Source: an uncultured Lachnospiraceae bacterium
GTDB taxonomy: Bacteria > Bacillota > Clostridia > Lachnospirales > Lachnospiraceae
Length of the DNA stretch: 8,050 nucleotides
Direction: 5' to 3'
Assembly (NCBI GenBank): GCA_934434905.1
Contig: CAKSAI010000135.1
Coordinates: 1-8,050, forward strand
The stretch's first letter is position 1, and every line of letters starts with the position of its first letter. Shown here piece after piece: positions 5,977-8,050 of this stretch. A program made the position numbers and the translations under genes. Below the pieces are notes generated by a model. That model was not told where the DNA came from and did not search any database. It worked only from the letters and a program-made list of their open reading frames with translations.

Positions 5977-7329
5977 GTGGTCCATCAGTATAAAAATAAT
6001 GGCTACAATATTGTTCTGGATGTGAACAGCGGCGCAGTCCACGTGGTGGATGATGTGACCTACGATGTGATCCCCCTGTATGAGGGACACAGCAGGGAGG
6101 ATGTTATCGCGCAGTTGTCCGGGACATATGAAGCTGCGGAGGTCGGCGAGGCCTATGATGAGGTGAAGGCACTGGCTGATGATCGGCAGCTTTTTACAGA
6201 AGATGAATACGAGAATTATATCGGAGAGTTTGCAAACCGTAAGACCGTGGTGAAGGCCCTGTGCCTGCATATTGCCCATGACTGCAATCTTGCCTGCCGC
6301 TATTGCTTCGCGGAGGAGGGAGAGTATCACGGGAGACGTGAGCTGATGAGTTATGAGGTCGGCAAGGCAGCCCTTGATTTTCTGATCGCCAATTCCGGAA
6401 ACCGCAGGAATCTGGAGGTGGACTTCTTCGGCGGAGAACCGCTGATGAACTTCCAGGTGGTAAAGGATCTGGTGGCTTACGGGAGAGAGCAGGAGAAGCT
6501 TCATAACAAGAATTTCCGCTTCACGCTGACTACCAACGGTGTCCTTTTAAATGACGATGTTATGGAATTTGCCAACCGGGAGATGGCGAATGTTGTCTTG
6601 AGCATTGACGGAAGAAAAGAGATCCATGACCTGATGCGTCCGTTCCCAAAGGGGGCGGGAAGCTACGATCTGATCGTTCCGAAGTTCCAGTGGTTTGCCG
6701 AGAGCCGCGGGCAGCAGAAGTATTATGTCCGGGGTACATATACCCATCACAATCTGGATTTCTCCGAGGATGTGCTTCATCTGGCTGATCTTGGCTTTGA
6801 GCAGATATCTGTGGAGCCGGTGGTAGCCAAGGATACGGAGGAATACGCTATCCGGGAGGAAGATCTGCCGAAGCTGTTTGAGGAATACGATAAGCTGGCG
6901 GTGGAGATGATAAGGAGAGAGAAGGAAGGAAAGGGCTTTAATTTCTTCCATTTCATGATAGACTTAGAGGGCGGGCCCTGCGTAGCCAAGCGGCTTTCCG
7001 GCTGCGGCTCCGGTACCGAGTACCTGGCGGTGACACCATGGGGCGACCTGTACCCCTGCCATCAGTTTGTGGGCAACGAAGAATTCTACATGGGAAATGT
7101 GTATGAAGGCGTGAAGAACACGGAACTCCGGGAGAAGTTCCGGGGCTGCAACGTGTATGCCAAGGAAAAATGCCGTGACTGCTTTGCAAGATTCTATTGC
7201 AGCGGCGGGTGCGCGGCCAATTCCTACAATTTCCATGGGGATATAAATAATGCATATGATATTGGCTGTCAGCTGCAGAAGAAGCGCATCGAATGCGCGA
7301 TCATGATCAAGGCTGCACTGGCAGAATAA
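5977..7329 (+). CDS. scfB: Radical SAM/SPASM thioether-forming SCIFF peptide maturase
   Basis: Cytoplasmic radical SAM enzyme of 450 residues, predicted to install thioether crosslinks in the ScfA peptide encoded just upstream. The N-terminal part (about 1-90) probably includes the leader-binding domain. The radical SAM cluster motif CNLACRYC gives Cys103, 107 and 110, and FFGGEP (150-155) is the SAM-binding strand. The C-terminal SPASM domain shows Cys343-X12-G-X4-Cys361 and Cys399-X2-Cys402-X5-Cys408-X3-Cys412-X18-Cys431, so two auxiliary [4Fe-4S] clusters are expected. Extra cysteines are 96, 335, 391 and 440. I chose GTG 5977 because the family begins near VHQYK-NGYNIVLDVNSGAVH and AAAGGA (5961-5966) lies 10 bases upstream. 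The frame is open from 5815, but that part overlaps scfA out of frame and is not homologous. secD follows after 17 bases. Confidence 0.96.
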   Translation: MVHQYKNNGYNIVLDVNSGAVHVVDDVTYDVIPLYEGHSREDVIAQLSGTYEAAEVGEAYDEVKALADDRQLFTEDEYENYIGEFANRKTVVKALCLHIAHDCNLACRYCFAEEGEYHGRRELMSYEVGKAALDFLIANSGNRRNLEVDFFGGEPLMNFQVVKDLVAYGREQEKLHNKNFRFTLTTNGVLLNDDVMEFANREMANVVLSIDGRKEIHDLMRPFPKGAGSYDLIVPKFQWFAESRGQQKYYVRGTYTHHNLDFSEDVLHLADLGFEQISVEPVVAKDTEEYAIREEDLPKLFEEYDKLAVEMIRREKEGKGFNFFHFMIDLEGGPCVAKRLSGCGSGTEYLAVTPWGDLYPCHQFVGNEEFYMGNVYEGVKNTELREKFRGCNVYAKEKCRDCFARFYCSGGCAANSYNFHGDINNAYDIGCQLQKKRIECAIMIKAALAE

Positions 7330-7346
7330 TACAAGGAGGAGAACCA

Positions 7347-8050
7347 ATGAAGAGAAGTAAAGGAATAGCAATCCTGGCGCTGATTCTGGTTATTCTGACC
7401 GGAGTGACCTGGTATGCCGGAACCATCATTTCCACAGTGGGAATCGGTGAGAGCCGCAACATCAAGCTGGGCCTGGATCTGCAGGGCGGTGTCAGCATCA
7501 CCTATGAGACTGTGGAAGAGAATCCCAGCGCGGAGGACATGAAGGACACAGTCTACAAGCTGCAGAAGCGTGTGGAGAGCTACAGCACAGAAGCAAATGT
7601 TTATCAGGAAGGCGACAACCGGATCAACATCGAGATCCCGGGTGTCAGCGATGCCAACACCATCCTGGAGGAACTGGGTAAGCCAGGATCCCTGGAGTTT
7701 CAGAACGCCTCCGGCGAGACGCTGCTGACCGGATCAGATGTGGCGGATGCTCAGCCAAACACCGGCACGGATTCCACCACCGGAAAGAGAAAGTATTGGG
7801 TGTCTCTGACATTTACAGAGGCAGGAAAGGAAGCCTTTGCCAATGCTACCAGGGACAATCTGAATAAGAAGCTCCCGGTTGTCTATGATGGAGAAACCAT
7901 CAGCAATCCTACGGTAAACAGCGTGATCACCGATGGACAGGCCATTATCGAAGGAATGGCCAGCTACGAAGAGGCGGAAGCCCTGGCAACCCAGATCCGT
8001 ATCGGATCCCTGTCCCTGGAATTGAAGGAACTGCATTCCAAGGTGCTGGG
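7347..8050 (+). CDS. secD: Protein translocase subunit SecD, 3' end cut by the window
   Basis: N-terminal 234 residues of SecD, the inner-membrane partner of SecF (or the SecD half of a SecDF fusion), which assists SecYEG/SecA export using the proton motive force. After MKRSKG comes a single hydrophobic segment (about 7-30), then IKLGLDLQGGVSITY (39-53), the SecD D1 motif, and the large extracytoplasmic P1 domain with VYKLQKRVE, INIEIPGVSDANTILEELG and FTEAGKEAFANAT. The stretch RIGSLSLELKEL near the cut corresponds to the conserved segment shortly before the first bundle of membrane helices. ATG 7347 has a strong AAGGAGG site (7333-7339), 7 bases upstream. It lies 17 bases after scfB with no promoter or terminator visible between, so co-transcription is likely. 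The frame is open to the window end. Confidence 0.95.
   Translation, partial: MKRSKGIAILALILVILTGVTWYAGTIISTVGIGESRNIKLGLDLQGGVSITYETVEENPSAEDMKDTVYKLQKRVESYSTEANVYQEGDNRINIEIPGVSDANTILEELGKPGSLEFQNASGETLLTGSDVADAQPNTGTDSTTGKRKYWVSLTFTEAGKEAFANATRDNLNKKLPVVYDGETISNPTVNSVITDGQAIIEGMASYEEAEALATQIRIGSLSLELKELHSKVL

Noticed and set aside
5929..6504. Minus-strand frame opposite the start of scfB
   Set aside because: A shadow of scfB, whose radical SAM motif lies in this stretch on the plus strand.

Overview
The window looks like chromosomal DNA of an anaerobic Firmicute of the class Clostridia, most likely a Lachnospiraceae-type gut bacterium. The pointers are a Clostridia-type SCIFF ranthipeptide locus, a Firmicutes-type (class II) GalT, a GalR like those of Gram-positive bacteria, strong AGGAGG-type ribosome binding sites and fairly GC-rich coding DNA with AT-rich promoter gaps. 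Genus cannot be resolved by eye. I see no mobile element, tRNA, rRNA or CRISPR array.

Left part (1-1635, + strand): the 3' part of an FAD/NAD(P)-dependent oxidoreductase, followed 4 bases later by a DUF1667 protein with a CX2CX3C...C cysteine set. In Firmicutes and Thermotogae this pair usually follows an FAD-dependent glycerol-3-phosphate (GlpA-like) dehydrogenase, which may lie just upstream.

Middle (1616-5604): a galactose module. A LacI/GalR repressor on the minus strand overlaps the DUF1667 gene tail to tail by 20 bp. It is divergent from galK-galT, the Leloir kinase and uridylyltransferase. The 180-bp gap between galR and galK holds a good promoter on each strand. Between the two promoters lie two near-identical palindromic sites spaced 21 bp centre to centre, the likely GalR operators. 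No galE or galM is in the window.

Right part (5683-8050, + strand): a promoter, then a 46-residue six-cysteine peptide gene (SCIFF, scfA), a hairpin, the radical SAM/SPASM maturase gene (scfB, GTG start), and the start of secD, cut by the window end. The peptide is the predicted substrate of the maturase, which should install Cys-to-Thr thioether crosslinks (a ranthipeptide). secD, 17 bp after the maturase, belongs to the Sec translocase and is probably co-transcribed.

The system closest to 'exciting' is this SCIFF-maturase-SecD unit. The family is known, but its physiological role is poorly defined and the peptide gene is easily missed because it is so short.
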